From: Lineus longissimus
Lineage: Eukaryota; Nemertea; Pilidiophora; Heteronemertea; Lineidae
Reading direction: 5' to 3'
DNA length: 64,000 bases
Assembly: GCF_910592395.1 (NCBI RefSeq)
Contig: NC_088308.1
Location: 20,661,501 to 20,725,500 of the forward strand
Below the pieces are notes generated by a model. It did no database searches. It was not told the DNA's origin and saw only the letters and a list, made by a program, of their open reading frames with translations. Positions 12,601 to 25,301 of the stretch are shown in pieces. Position 1 is the first letter of the stretch; each line of letters begins with the position of its first letter. The translations under genes and the position numbers were made by a program.

Positions 12601-14400
12601 GCGCGTGCCTGGAATATACTCTTCATCAGAACCGGACGCATGCAACGGTGACGCATGACTTCGAATCATCTGTCGATCTTGGCGCTGATTTAGAATTCTC
12701 CTTTATTTCCCGTGGCTCGGTCGGTATCAAAGCGAGCATGAATGAAACGGTCCCATATTACTGCACGACTCATGACTCTAAAATTCCTCAACGGATGATG
12801 AGTTTCTGGATATCGAATCGGTCCAAATCACGATTGCAGCACACCGAATCTGACTAACTGCGGTTTAATGGGCGGTGAAAATGTAGAAGTAGGCAAAAAA
12901 TTGGCCGTACGAAATTCACTTTGATACTCACATATCAGAAAGCAGGAACAGAAAATGCATAACGTAGATGCAGTAAAGATACATGTTCAGGACACCGACA
13001 GTGAGGCACGTGGCGTCATCAAAGTCCCAATCAATCAAAACCATCTTGACAGTGGTGATGGGTATTTGCGTAAGGATGCGCAGTAGTACGCAGAAGAACA
13101 AGCTCACAAAGGCTCGACCTGAAAGTGTGAAAGTGAAGCGACTAGTAATGTCAATTTCAATAAAATCCGCTACAAATTGAATCAAAGACAAATACATCTC
13201 ATTGGGTTGATCTAATTGGATCCAATTGATGAAATTCAGTTAAAATGATTCTCATAGGGAACTTGCGTTTGTCATGTGCGTGATTTGGGATGGGGGTCTT
13301 TTGAATTGACACCTCAAGCCCTATCCTCGCATAATCTATAAATATATGCATCCGACGCGAGTATTACATCCGGTCGTTCACTGCTGACATTTAACTGCCG
13401 GTGTTACATGTGTGTGAATATATGAATATATAAGCAAAATGGTATGATATAAATATCAAGCAATCTCAGATATCTCAGGTGGAATCGGTACGAACAATAT
13501 TGGAAAGCCCGCTCGCTGCTAGGCCTAAATTTCTATTGTTCTATTGACTTATCAAAGGGTTATCACAGCAAACCTCGTTAACACCGACCTCCACGAAACA
13601 GCTATCATGGAGGCGGCATAAGACTCAACCGGCATGTTCAGAATTGCGGGTTTCATGTACTTGTAAAATGAAGATCACGATGCCTACGTACCGACGGGAA
13701 CGTAGGTGAACTTGTCGTTCACGATCAGGAAGCACAGCATTACAATGCACATGATAGATCCTGCAACTGCCAGCACTACAAACAGCGCGGCAATTGTGTT
13801 TCGAACAACCGGTGGCATCACCTACAACAAAAGTATATTTGTGAAGATTAAATGAAATCTGTAAACTCCCGAAGCAGTTCATTCGTCATCTCATCAAAAG
13901 TACATGTAATTCCTTTGTGGGGAGGGACGAGGCCGGTCCACTGCGTCCGGAGTCCAGAAATCTTTAGCCAAGCATATTCCCTTCCTTAACATTTGCATAT
14001 CATTTTGGTTTTAATATGTTATCAATGTATTATGTAGCGAGCATTAGAACTTGTGTTATTTCGGCATGGAAATGTGTAGGGTTTCTGCTAATTATCGACT
14101 GTAATAGCTTCCTCACGACTGACGTCCCACCTCGCATCATTTCAGAGGTTGGGCATCATCAGAGACTCTTGCATCATCCCGACTCCCACTCAGACGTCTA
14201 CGTTGAGTGTTTGTCCCTTCAAGGCAACTACACATACGCATTCTCTGGTAATGAAAAAAAAGCCTAATATAAATCTTGCTTACCGTTTGAGTGAGGTTCG
14301 GCACTGTTCCGTTCAGATCGACCATCATTGTGCCAGGTTGCGCAACATCTGAGTCTCTCGCCTTCGGCAAGGAAGAGATTCGCGCCCGTTTAACACCCAT
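9625..14400 (-). CDS. Orphan seven-helix (class A-like) receptor with ~690-residue cytoplasmic tail, 1010 aa
   Basis: Five coding exons join in phase: 14284-14400, 13692-13821, 12932-13118, 12343-12434 and 9625-12131. The N-terminus is short (~45 aa) with N-glycosylation sites NGT and NLT. Seven hydrophobic segments lie near residues 48-73, 84-108, 118-142, 160-180, 208-231, 267-289 and 301-323. Class A marks are visible: Cys120 at the top of helix 3 and Cys198 in loop 2 (candidate disulfide), D144-M-Y in place of DRY, and IPLEF in helix 7 in place of NPxxY. A helix 1 Asn and a helix 6 Pro are not obvious. The last exon alone encodes helices 5-7 and a Ser/Thr/Pro-rich, probably disordered tail ending KSVI, a class I PDZ-ligand pattern. 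Ligand and subfamily are unknown. The 7TM call is good; the class A assignment is an inference. Confidence 0.82.
13921..13955 (+). repeat. Short repeat core shared with 24.7 kb
   Basis: GAGGGACGAGGCCGGTCCAC and the following 10 bases match the reverse complement of about 24682-24711 at 28 of 30 positions. The flanks do not align. It is probably the relic of an interspersed element in the first intron of the receptor gene. Confidence 0.6.
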
Positions 14401-15247
14401 TTCTCGTTGCCGGGGTTTCAGATAAAGTATTACGCAAACATTATGAATGTTTTCTTAGATTGGCTTGACGCAGATGAAGAAATCTTCACTTCTGAGGATC
14501 TAGCTGGCCACATGACTAATCAGTTCCTTTAGTATTCAGTTTCTTATCGTCGGGTCCTTTTCCATATACCTTCTCTTCTTATTGCTTTATTTAACTATTT
14601 AACACCGCTGTTGGTATTCTCAAGAGATTGTCTCAGTACTTGGGAAAAACATTCATTTTCCTTCCACTCTTTCTTTTTTGTCATCTACACTGTCGAACTG
14701 ACCAAGTAAACCTCCCTTGGTTGTTGCTCAGTTGACAAACTCGTGATGAGAAGGACGGTAATCATGGTAATACATGTACATTTCCTGGAAGAACTGCCCT
14801 ATATGGAGTCACTCAATCGAAGTCCCGAGTGATTCAAAAACAATCACCTTTGTGTCTTGCCTTTTTTTCTTATTTAATGATTAAATATCACCATTGTACA
14901 AAAGGAAAAATAGAAAATGCTAAAACACACAAAATGCGCAACCTCTCTATTTTCAACAAGCACACTTGGTCAGTACAAAAGCACTGTACAGATTTTCTCC
15001 TCTGCCAATTTTGTTTTCCAATCTTTGGTTCCAAGCATACTATAATGGATTTATAAGCTTGAATTGTCATTTTGATAACCCGATGCAATAGTATTTGGGG
15101 TGAAATTAAAATGAAAAAAAACCCATCATGCCCATTCAAAAATCCAGAACCATCTTTAATGCAAGGTCAAGGGGACATGGGGAGACTTTTCCCTACCACC
15201 ACCAATTCTAATATATTCAACAACAACACAGCATGTTCTTATTCACA

Positions 15248-15253
15248 TTTATT
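15248..15253 (-). terminator. Candidate poly(A) signal, EF-hand/death gene
   Basis: A minus-strand AATAAA lies 240 bp past the stop at 15492, a normal 3' UTR length. Confidence 0.5.
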
Positions 15254-15491
15254 TCAAAACATACTTTACAATGGACATACAAATAAATAGACAGAGTGGT
15301 CAATATAAACAAGGTAAATGAAACAGGAATCACAAAAATACTCCTGCGTATCACAATGGACGGAATATGACGATTATGTTTTTACAGTGCTCCTATTACT
15401 ACTAGTTAAGTTATACTGTACTATGCAATCAGATTTACAGGAACAAAATCATTGCACTTGCTTGGATTGTAACAATCTCAAGTATGATCCA

Positions 15492-18339
15492 CTATGGCTG
15501 TAAGAGCATTGCAATATCATTCATATTGCTACTTCTGAGTGCCTTCTCCAGTATAATGGAATGAGCATTCTTGCCTTCACGATCCCGCCAAGACTTCAGC
15601 ATGTAGTATACCTGAAAAATATTTGACAAAAATGACTTCAATTGTCACATTCTTAGAATTACGTTTTTTATGAAAATTTAATGGCACATGTTGTTCCAAA
15701 CACGCTCAGCAACAAGCTGAACAGCATAGATTCCAACACCCTCCGTCACACAGACACTGCAAACGGCTAAATTTTCGGGGGTGTTTTATTTTCGCGGATT
15801 TTGGGAATAACCTAGATTTGCAAAACAAAACATCGAAAAAACACCTTTTGCTCCCAGGATTTGTATAATTGTAAGCCTCATACCTCAGTATAGATAGAAT
15901 GAAGAGTGTATAGCATTCCTATGCCAAGTTGCATAGTAAAAAAGTAAAAACTTTGACTTACACGGATAAAAAATTACAATTATAATTTACCTTGTCCTTT
16001 TTGCCTGTGTGACGTCTGTCAAAGTCATTAATGTCTGTCATGGTGAAGCCAAGTTTGTTTCCAAGTAGATTCCAGTCTCTGGTTGACGCTTTCACAGCAA
16101 TCTCAGTCAAAATGTAATCAGTGGGAATCTGTTTTGAGGCAGCATCAGCATCCTAGAATCAAAACAAAGTTGTCATTAGAAAGTGCCCTGTCTAGTTTCC
16201 TTGTCACATGACGTGATGACTACAAGACAATATTAGACTAACTTGTCAAACTTGTTCACTGATAGAAAACAATCATCGTTTACATACAATGGTTTGTTGT
16301 GGTCGTCTCCTTGGCTGATATCCAGTGGTTCGTCGCATAGAATTGTTCAGTATGTCATCGTCTTCAATCAGGTTTTGAGGCACAACATGGAACTCTAATA
16401 TCATCTCGATGTGCTGACGTGGTAGCCCCTTCACCCAACTGAGGAATTGATTTTCTTCAATAAAACCTGTCAAAAATATGACATCATTGTGATAACAAGT
16501 TCCTCATCTTTTAATGTTGATAAGATTTCTGTTCACTTCTCTACAATACACTAAGATCCTGTTATATCTGATCTCATGCTTTTACTGAAGATTGCATTGC
16601 ATTTTTTATAGGCTTGTATTACAGCATTGCGAGACTCTTTTTCTCAGTTGTCAGAGAAAAAACTGCAAAGCGGGAGGCCCCTGAGTTGACCCAGACATAA
16701 AAATGGGTACCAGTCAAAATGCTCAGTTGTAGATCAGAGTGGATCACATTTAGCATGGAACTGGTATGAGGTTTAGAGTCAGAATTTGAAAAGAAGTTTA
16801 CCCTGTTTCTTATCATCCATTTCCTCCATGAATCCATTGGTAAGGGTTGAAATTGAGATCTGAAAGAATAAGATATTTGGTGAATCAATAAGTTAAAGTT
16901 TGGGTTTAAAGTCTTAGCCTTAGTTTATAGTCTCAAGCCTTAACTTGTTCAAAAGAATTGCTACCAAGTTCAAACCTAAAACACTTACATCATTTTCTCC
17001 TGGATAAACTCTTTTGAGGACTCGTCCAAGAACATCCCTAGGAATTGGATTGCCATTGTTCAGGAGGTGGAAAATTGCTGAAAATTTTCAATATTGAAGA
17101 GGAATAAATAGCCTTAACTGCATGTAAGTTTTTTGACTCGGGATTTATTAGTATTACTAACATTTTCCAAATTTTCTAGCTTTGAAAATGGGAGGAGTGG
17201 GAGGGGTGGGGAGAGACAATCTGTTCCCACATGCCTCTATAGATATATAATTCGTGTAAGTGACAGAAGCGGTACATGCTATCATTATTTCAAGCCCGGG
17301 TATCATTTTTATTATCATTATCATTGTTGACATTATTTTATATTCAAATATCATTAAAATAACTGAGAATTGTATGTTACCTCTTATTTTGGAATCGACG
17401 TCTGAATTTTCTATCCATTGCATTGCATTACAAAATGTTTCAAAGCAGATCACACCATCTCTGCCTTTGAAGTTTCTCAATATCTGAAATTGAGTGAAAT
17501 AAAACTGAATGTTTATTACTATTGACCGGAAACAATAAGGACACACTAACTCTAGATTTATTCTAAGACGATCATATTTGCTATTCTTCACTGTTAACAA
17601 GTATATGCACGGTGCTAAACATGCTGGGAGAAGAGCCCGCCGATCACATTCTTATCATGCAAATTTTCAACTGTCCTGTGTCCTGCTGGAAACAATTTCT
17701 GTGGGACAAACCAACATAGCTCATGCTCAAGTTGTCCCTTTAAAAGAGTGACTTCAGGGAGTAGCCAGACTGGTGCTAAACAGAGCTCAGTTGGCTGAAT
17801 AAAAACTTTTCTGATCCGTAAGTGTTGTACGCACATTTCTCACAAAAACATCACTGGCAATATGTGGTGCTGACAACATCTGCGATTCTAGTATTCCTGT
17901 GTCCTCCCGACAGCCCAGCTGTAGAAACCGTGTCCACAGTCTTTCAACTTCTACTATGGTCACTGAAAAAAAGAATGTTGCCAATTTTTATTCTATTAAC
18001 CTTTTCCTCTCTCCAAGGGCTCTGAATTTATCCGTTTGAATATCAAAATTCAAATCATCACTAATCACTGCACTGACATATGCAGTTTCACAGCCAGCTG
18101 ACATTTTGCTTTGGCAAGTAGGTAGGACTTGGACCACCAGCAGGTTTTTTCTCCCTTCCGGCTCTGTAATTTCAACTTTTCTAAGCGTTCTCAGCTCACA
18201 GACACTTGGTGAGAATAGAGATGTGAATTAAATACTTACAGCCAGTCGCATCAACATGATCGACAATCCATTCTGGTTGATTTGGTGTTGATGTAATCTC
18301 GCCACTTTCCTGGAAATTACTTGAGTAGGTAGTACCCAT
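15492..18339 (-). CDS. Calcineurin B-like EF-hand-fold protein with C-terminal death domain, 312 aa
   Basis: Eight exons join in frame: 18240-18339, 17835-17962, 17381-17483, 16989-17077, 16802-16859, 16288-16466, 15991-16152 and 15492-15611. The protein starts MGTTYSS, which fits an N-myristoylation signal. Residues ~33-190 follow the two-lobe EF-hand pattern of calcineurin B/CHP proteins: EVERLWTRFLQL, then GRDGVICFETFC, VLGRVLKRVYP and QGFIEENQFLSWVKGLP. All four loops lack key Ca ligands: loop 1 has Cys at position 1, and loop 4 keeps Asp at position 1 but has Gln at position 12. A basic linker (RRTTGYQPRRRP) leads to a death domain at ~222-305: a helix with ILTEIAVKASTRDWNLLG, then LGFTMTDINDFDR and YYMLKSWRDREG. 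A membrane-anchored adaptor is inferred. I know no named orthologue. The domain calls are solid; the role is unknown. Confidence 0.85.
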
Positions 18340-19674
18340 GATCTGCAAATATATATAATAATCATTCCAATTTTAGTGAAAGAGCTACCAGTAGCGGTAC
18401 ATTTTTATGTCATAAATCCTTCTTCTCAGTTGCCTGTGAAAAGGGGATGACGAAATGACCGAAAGGTATTTTCACAGAACATCTATGGACCGGATACAAT
18501 GGCTAGCCTGTGCTAGCCTGCAACACTGATCATATAGTGATAAGTATAACCAACTTTTTTGATACGCCCTGAACACTCGATTTTGACATTTGTTTGGCAA
18601 GGGCTCATTTATCACAGTTTCACAAATAAATAATGAAACGACTCGTTCGTCAGTAGCCACATGATAAGATGAATACGACCATTACCGAATCTTTACTGTT
18701 CAAAGTGTGTTATTATGGAGTTTCACGTTTATTTCACTCTATTAAAACATTTTTGTTAGTCAACATTTCTGAAATATTTACTAGAACAACCCAAACCATG
18801 ACCATATACCGGGATGAACCAATCAAAGACGCGTTTTCATTTTAATGACTATTTGTTATCAACGATTTGATTGGTTAACACTTGTCGCGTTGTTCATGCT
18901 AGTCGGCTAAGGTCACCGTTTTTTCTGATTTTCTTCACAAGTTTGAGAATTACCGAGGTATTTATGAATCCTATTTAAAATTTCATTTTGTATTCTTATT
19001 CCTCAGGTGTCCAACTTTTATTCTGGTCATAAATTTAGTGGTCTAATTCATTCTTTAGGGTTATTTCCACCAGCTAGCTGTAGTCGTGTATAATGCATGG
19101 TCATGGATGATGGAGTGCAACGCCAACACATGTCACATGCATTTTGTGATAGAGGCCCTTACCCTACATTTACACCACTTGGAGGAAGCCACTGGCTGAC
19201 CACAACAAACAAGCAGCAAACAAAAGACCGCATGTTCGCACATCACATGTTCTTTTGTTTGTTGTACCCGTCGTATTTACATGACTGACCAGTGCTCACA
19301 GTCACAGTGACAGCTTGTCTCTGTCTCCGAGTCTGACAAGTGACATGTCTGATTTAGTGATTAGGCCTAGTAGATTACTCACTGCTAAGCGAGGCATGAT
19401 AATGCTCATAGTTGATGCTGATGTTCTGACATGACAGACTGTAAGGGTGACAATTTCATTGTATCATGGTTTGCTTGGCTTTTGCTATGTGCGCTGACGC
19501 CGAAGTTGCCCCTGGCCTTCGACTGCTGCTAAAGTCGGGGGACTGTGGCCAAATTCCAGCTTTTGTCTGCGCCCAGTCAAGCATAAAGTTCTGCAGATAC
19601 TTAGGCCTACCTCATACCTGTATTCAGCCATGTTCAATTCAGCTTTTCCCATTCCCAAATGTTTCTTCTTTCAG
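18340..19674. promoter_or_regulatory. Shared upstream region of the EF-hand/death gene (-) and NCOA4 (+)
   Basis: The two genes are divergent, with about 1.4 kb between start codons. A donor-like GAG|GTATTT at ~18955 and an acceptor TTCTTTCAG ending at 19674 suggest a non-coding first NCOA4 exon followed by a short 5' UTR exon (19675-19745). No TATA box is evident. Open frames here lack partners. Confidence 0.4.
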
Positions 19675-19745
19675 ATTCCCTAGTGTACCACTACCAGTCT
19701 GAGCATACTGAAGAGCCACATCCTGTTCCAGATTAAAACTGCAGT

Positions 19746-22700
19746 ATGTCTTCATCTTGGACATCAAGCAATGCCAGCCCCGAATACCTGTTCTCTTTGG
19801 CTAACCACCAGATTTCTGTTCTAGAGGAGTCTCTGGAACATATTGCACACACCAAGATACAACTGAGAGATCATGCACAAGAGGTAGGTAATTTGTAAAG
19901 AGCTTTTAAGTTCTTGATAGTCAATTGAAATAAGAATTTATATGACTTTTGGTTTTTCTTGCGAGTTTTTGCAAAATCTATGTACTGGTATGTCCAATCT
20001 CGTATCGTGAATCTGTCTATCCCATCTCATCTTTCATTTTCACTTCACGATTGTAGGTCAAGAGTCAAATCCATGGGGCCATCAGTCGTCAACTGGAAAC
20101 TCTCCGCAACCGTGAAGTTTGGCTCCTTGGACAGGTGGAGGTGATCAAGCAAGCCAAGGATGATTTGCTCTTCCAACAGCAGGAAGAGATCAGCCGCGCT
20201 TTGGGTGCTCTAAAGAATGCCCTGGATTGCATGGAGAGTACCATGAACTCTGAGGACACGAATGTGGAGCAAGTTCTAGTGGAAACACTTGAAAAGTAAT
20301 TGTCAGTCTTATCTTAGACCTGTAAATGTCATTGATTGTGATAGGTCAGGATAAAACAAGCATACCGGTAGTTTAAATTAGAAAAATCGATGAGGCCTAT
20401 GAAATTTCCACATCTGCCATCAACTTTTGCATCAAGTTTTAAGAATAAGTTTATGAAAATGTATGGTGCTATTCTATAATGTCTCAGAAACAGTGCTTTG
20501 GTACTAGTACAAGTGTCCTATATGTGTTTTTCGCGGGACACCCAAACTTTTCGTTTATGTTGTCAAAAACGAATTTCTCTGTAACGAAATTACATTCAAA
20601 AGTGAGGTTTATCATTAAATTTCAGGTTGAAGACTCTGAGTCTCCACCCATGTGAAATGCCTCACATAACATTCAAAGTCAACAACCCGGCCATGAAAAG
20701 TGCCATATTCAAGTTTGGGAAGGTCGACAGCAAAGGTTTGCCGACTGAAGTTGCTTTTGCCGATCCACACAGGCCGTCGACCTGTCTGCCTAGTTGCTTT
20801 GAGGAGTATGGTGATGCGGAGCATCATGTGCTGTATAAGACCCTAGAGTCGGTCAATAGGGAAAGGAACAATGATCACAGGGTAAGACAGTTTGATATTT
20901 GTTTGACCTACTCAAGAAATTCTTTAATAACTGATCACATACGGGTCACAATACATGTATCTGTGGTAAAAGAGGAAGCGTATTGTAAAAAATATTTCTT
21001 GTGTGATACAGAAAACATGTTTTTTTCAAACCAGATTATTACTTTACAATGCTTGTCATCTGCTTTGTCCAAAGCCTGATCATTTCCAATTTGCTAATGC
21101 AATGCCTGTCTATTCTGTGTGAAACTGATTTCAGTATGACATGTCTGGCTGATTATATTTTAAATAATGTTGTATTCCTGTCTAGATTCAGGTCAGAATT
21201 CCCAAACTTCTGGAAGGAGACTGGCTTTACAAGCCCTCAGCCTCCTACCCAAGCCCAACACAGCCTGTATCATCAGACGGTTTGAGGTCTAGCAGTTCAA
21301 ACCCTCTGGCTTCCTGGCTCCTGAAGTCTGACTCCTCAAATCTACCCAAGGTAAACGATGCCAGCATTCAGAATTGGCTGCATCACATCCAGGAGGGGGA
21401 GATGGAGGATGATTTTGAATTTGTTGGAGCTAACAAGACACGCACCAGTGAGTAGGCTTGGTAATTTCAATTCAAAAAAAGTCATCAATGGAATGCCACA
21501 GAAAGGATCCCCATTATATTTTATTGTTTTCATGGATGTACTGTAGGTACCATTGAGCCGGAAGATGATTATGAACCAGGAAGTGTCAGAATGGAATATT
21601 CTGAATGTTTTTGAATTAGAAAATCCCTGTCTAAACAACTTCAGTGTCTATTGAATTTCAATTGAGCTGAATGATGTATTGGAGTAGATGTAGTTCTAAT
21701 CTCAAGTTTTTACTGTACAACTGTTGTGAAAGCATGGAACAGAATTGAATTTTTTTGGATGGGGACCTAAAAAGATCACTCAAGCATTTTTCTCCATCAT
21801 AACATGTCACTAGCTATGAAACATGCTGGGCTGTTCATGTGGGAGTAAACATTTTATTTGGATGTCTAGTTTTTGTATTCATGATAGTCTTCTCTGTCCA
21901 TTTCAGGTTCAGAATCGGAATCCATTGTGGTAGTTCCCATGTCTGTGGAGAGCTGCAATGCCAAGCCAACATTCAGCTATTTCCAAATGGTCAAGTCTGC
22001 TCCATTGACTGCTTGGCTTCTTCAACCTCAAGCCAATGTCCATGTTAATGAGAGCTCCGATGGGGCAGTCAAGTCGCTTGCAAGCCAGCTGAACTATTTC
22101 CGGGAGGTGAGCTGCAAGATGGAGGACTGGCTGCCAAAGAAGGTTGCAGAGAGCGACATTGACATGACAGAGGGAGATGAAAATAAAATGGTGGGTATTT
22201 TACCCATTGCAGTCAAGAAAAAAATCTTCATTTCCAATTACCTTACATGATTTTTGGAATTCTCTATTTACCAAAGTAATTTTCTTGCCATTTCCCGTCT
22301 GTTCTTTTTGACTCAAGTTGGTTTCTCTCTTCTTCATATCTCCAGGCAAACAGCAATGCTGACTTCTGCTACACGCAGTGTGCTTGCCGGCCCGATACTG
22401 TTGAGATTGAAGACCTTGAAGGGATAAGCTGTATCCCAAGCCCAGGCTCAAAGGGATCGTCAAGTCCTGACCTGAAAGTCTGGCTGAAGCGTGATCGCAA
22501 ACCAGAAGATGATATGGAGTCGCCAAGTCTTGCTAAAGTGTGCCGTGCCAATGAGCTGTGTTCTTCTGTCGGGGAGTGCTGCTGTGAGCCGAACTGTATC
22601 GACAGGAGCCAGCCTGCTAACCCTTGGCTTGTTACTGACAAGAACAGCCCGTATGGCAGTAAGCGAGATTTGTATAGCCCCGAGATTGAATTTGCCCGAG

Positions 22701-23203
22701 GTGTTCTTGATACATGGCGAAAAATCCAAAATACTCCAATGTCAGATTGGTTACCAATGCAGTGTAAAGAGAGTGTATCTAAAGAAGATAAGGAGAAATC
22801 TGAGATTGATCCTGTTGTTAAGTCAATGATGGGCATGTCACTTTGTGCCCCAGGTTATTGGTTGCATGAAGATAGCAAGGGGCTGGACTCGTGTAAATTG
22901 TCAGCTAGTTTTGGTAGTTGCAGTACAGAGAGTACTGATCTTAGTCATTGGCTTGTCAAGAAGGTGTCTTGCAGTTCCCCTGTCGATGGGAATAAATTTG
23001 ATTTTTCTAATTGGCTTAAGAAGCCAATGGCCTCTGAAGATAAATGTAACAGTGGAATAGAGAAATTACTCTCTAGTTTTGAAAACAAGGTTTGGTTGAA
23101 GAAGACTGGTGGCAACAATTTTAGTGAGGCAAAGTCTGTAGAAAGTGCTGTGATAAAATCTGATTTGTCTGAGTGGGTTATAAGCAATGACATGGACATT
23201 TAG
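19746..23203 (+). CDS. NCOA4: Nuclear receptor coactivator 4 (ferritinophagy receptor), 678 aa
   Basis: NCOA4 binds ferritin and delivers it to lysosomes for iron release; in vertebrates it also binds nuclear receptors. Six exons join in phase: 19746-19883, 20057-20295, 20626-20881, 21186-21447, 21907-22190 and 22346-23203. The N-terminal ARA70 coiled-coil region is clear (LEESLEHIAHTKIQLRDHAQ, later LPTEVAFADPHRP and PSCFEEYGDAEHHV), then IPKLLEG and LASWLLKSD as in vertebrate NCOA4. The hallmark cysteine segment is at residues ~454-477, SLAKVCRANELC followed by ECCCEPNC, a candidate iron/Fe-S site. A second Cys cluster (FCYTQCACRP) lies ~55 residues upstream. The protein is somewhat longer than human NCOA4 (614 aa), and the second half carries many W-L motifs. 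The start is the first ATG after a 5' UTR acceptor. Identification is firm; ferritin binding in this species is inferred. Confidence 0.95.
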
Positions 23204-25301
23204 AGGTGTCCTCATATATACATGTAGCTTTGTTTAGGAGATGCCATAAGATGCTAACGTGTCATTTGTATCCAGGAGTAGCAAAATGTAACCTGATCAT
23301 CTGTATAAATATCCTCTTGTTAAATTCTCCAAATTTGTTCTGGTTAGGAGGTAGCAACACATTTACAAGTATAGCCAAAATTCATCAATCAAACGAATTT
23401 GGTCGTGATCACTTTGTTGCAAATCTTTAGCTCACACATCATTAAACTTGTTATTTTACGTTCTTGTTGACTGGATTTTGTCCAATTTTTGCATTTACTA
23501 AAATTCATAACAGTTTATCCAGCTGAATTTTGTTTTGTGTGGGTTAATAGTAGCAGGGATTTGCATCAAAGTTATTGATATGAATATTTAGTTGTGGTTA
23601 TGGGTGTTTGTTTTAAAATCATCAAGGATGCAAAATCCTGAGAATACATGCATTTTTCATTCATCATTTGTTATGAGATTTGTAATGTATTCTTCATAGG
23701 ATGGATGTATAATCCACCTTAGATTAGCTGAGGCATGTCATAACAAGCCCTAAGTCGAAGACTGTTCGTGGCGGAGAATCGTAATAGTGGAGATGTATCA
23801 AACTTTAACTAGTGTTTCGCTAAAAAAGGAGACACAAAAATAGATCAACATGTATTTGGTGAGAAATTTTGTTAGAAATAATAAGTGTGGTAAAATTGGT
23901 AAAAGCAAGCCCTTTTTTGGGAGGTAAGGAAGGTTCTAATTTTGGTGTACATTCTGAAAGTGTATAATATGTCATTATAAAATTATAAATATGAATGAAT
24001 GTATGTTTGTATGTTTGTATGTAGGATAAATGGAATGAAGGATTAAAAGTTATGATATTTATTCATTGAAAAAAATCTGCTATGCCTTGTTCTTGTATGA
24101 GTAAAATGATAGCCAGGCCTACTCAATGGCAGGCTTTACGAGTTCCTCTCTCATGTGGAGAAACATGAAGAAAATGAGTGTTCTGTCGAGTTGGAATAAC
24201 CCAGTTCACCTTCACACGACATGCACATGTACTATCTCAGAATGTGGACTTGGTCGAGTTACATTATAACCTGTGCAGATCAGTCATTGAGCCCCCTCAC
24301 GCTCGTCAAAGGGCAACAAAAGGGGGACGTATGTGGAAAAGCCAATTTACACTTAAAGGAGCCAAACTGCGCACCGTATCAATAATGTGTCGAAACCTCC
24401 CTTGTAATATTTAGCCTACTTCTTGTTAGGTTGGGCTAAGTGACGCATAGTCTACCGGTAAAGACATCCCTATCACCGGGGTATTGTAGCCTAAGGAATG
24501 GCAAGACCTGCACGTGCTGCTTTCGGCGCATTCTCCATTCTAGGATTTCCAGAAAGTAGATCGTTTCCAGATTTGCACGTTCTTTTCCGGGTCAATTAAC
24601 AAACTGACAAACGCATGAGGGAAACGACGTCTGCCGGGGGTCGCGTCGTTCATACCCACAACTTGCCCGTCTGATCTGCACACCGGACGCAGTGGATCGG
24701 TCTCGTCCCTCGCCTTAACCCCAGGTAGTCCACTAAGGTCCACTATTTAGGTACTGCTGAGACTCGAACTCGCTCCTTTTGTGCATCGCTAATCTTGTTC
24801 TAAGAACACGTGCTTTTCTTTCTTGATGACGTCAGGCGAAGTTACAGCGCTGTGGCTAATTGATGTACATGTGTACCGCCGGGCTGGTAGACGTCATTTA
24901 CTGTTTACACGAAGTTCCGAAAAAGAATTGTTTCTCGCTTAGTTGAGTCTTAGAGTAGTTGGTTACTCTTGAGGTTGAGTTGAGATCCTATTTGTTTTAC
25001 TTTCACAGTCTTGTTGCGTCAGGTGCCGGTCTTCAGTCTTAGATACCGGTAGGCTACATGAGGGTAATTTAGTTTAGTTTAATAATCTAGTTCTATAGTC
25101 TACCAATTGATCCTACACATATATAGGGAAGGTTGTCCTAATTAAGCTTTGTACCTAACTGTTCAACATTTGTTACTCCTCATCGGTCTCAAAACCTGTA
25201 AAATTAAAGCCTTCCCCTTTATCCCCTGTGACAGAAACCCTGTTGCCTGAAGTCTTCCTTTGCCTGAAGTCTTTTTATTTGTAACTAAACTATCTTTCAA
25301 G
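23204..25301. other. NCOA4 3' UTR and intergenic sequence
   Basis: The A+T-rich stretch up to ~24060 with several AATAAA-like and ATTAAA words is probably the NCOA4 3' UTR; a TGTATGTT microsatellite lies near 24000-24025. From ~24480 to 24790 there is probable interspersed-repeat sequence, and 24800-25300 should hold the promoter and 5' UTR of the next gene. No other coding exon is supported. Confidence 0.45.
24540..24775 (-). repeat. Probable SINE-like fragment
   Basis: Read on the minus strand, GCGAGTTCGAGTCTCAGC (24755-24772) resembles a tRNA B box / Pol III internal promoter. Further along comes a G+C-rich body that includes the 30-bp core also present at 13.92 kb. The A box is not convincing, so the head may be truncated. 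Confidence 0.4.
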
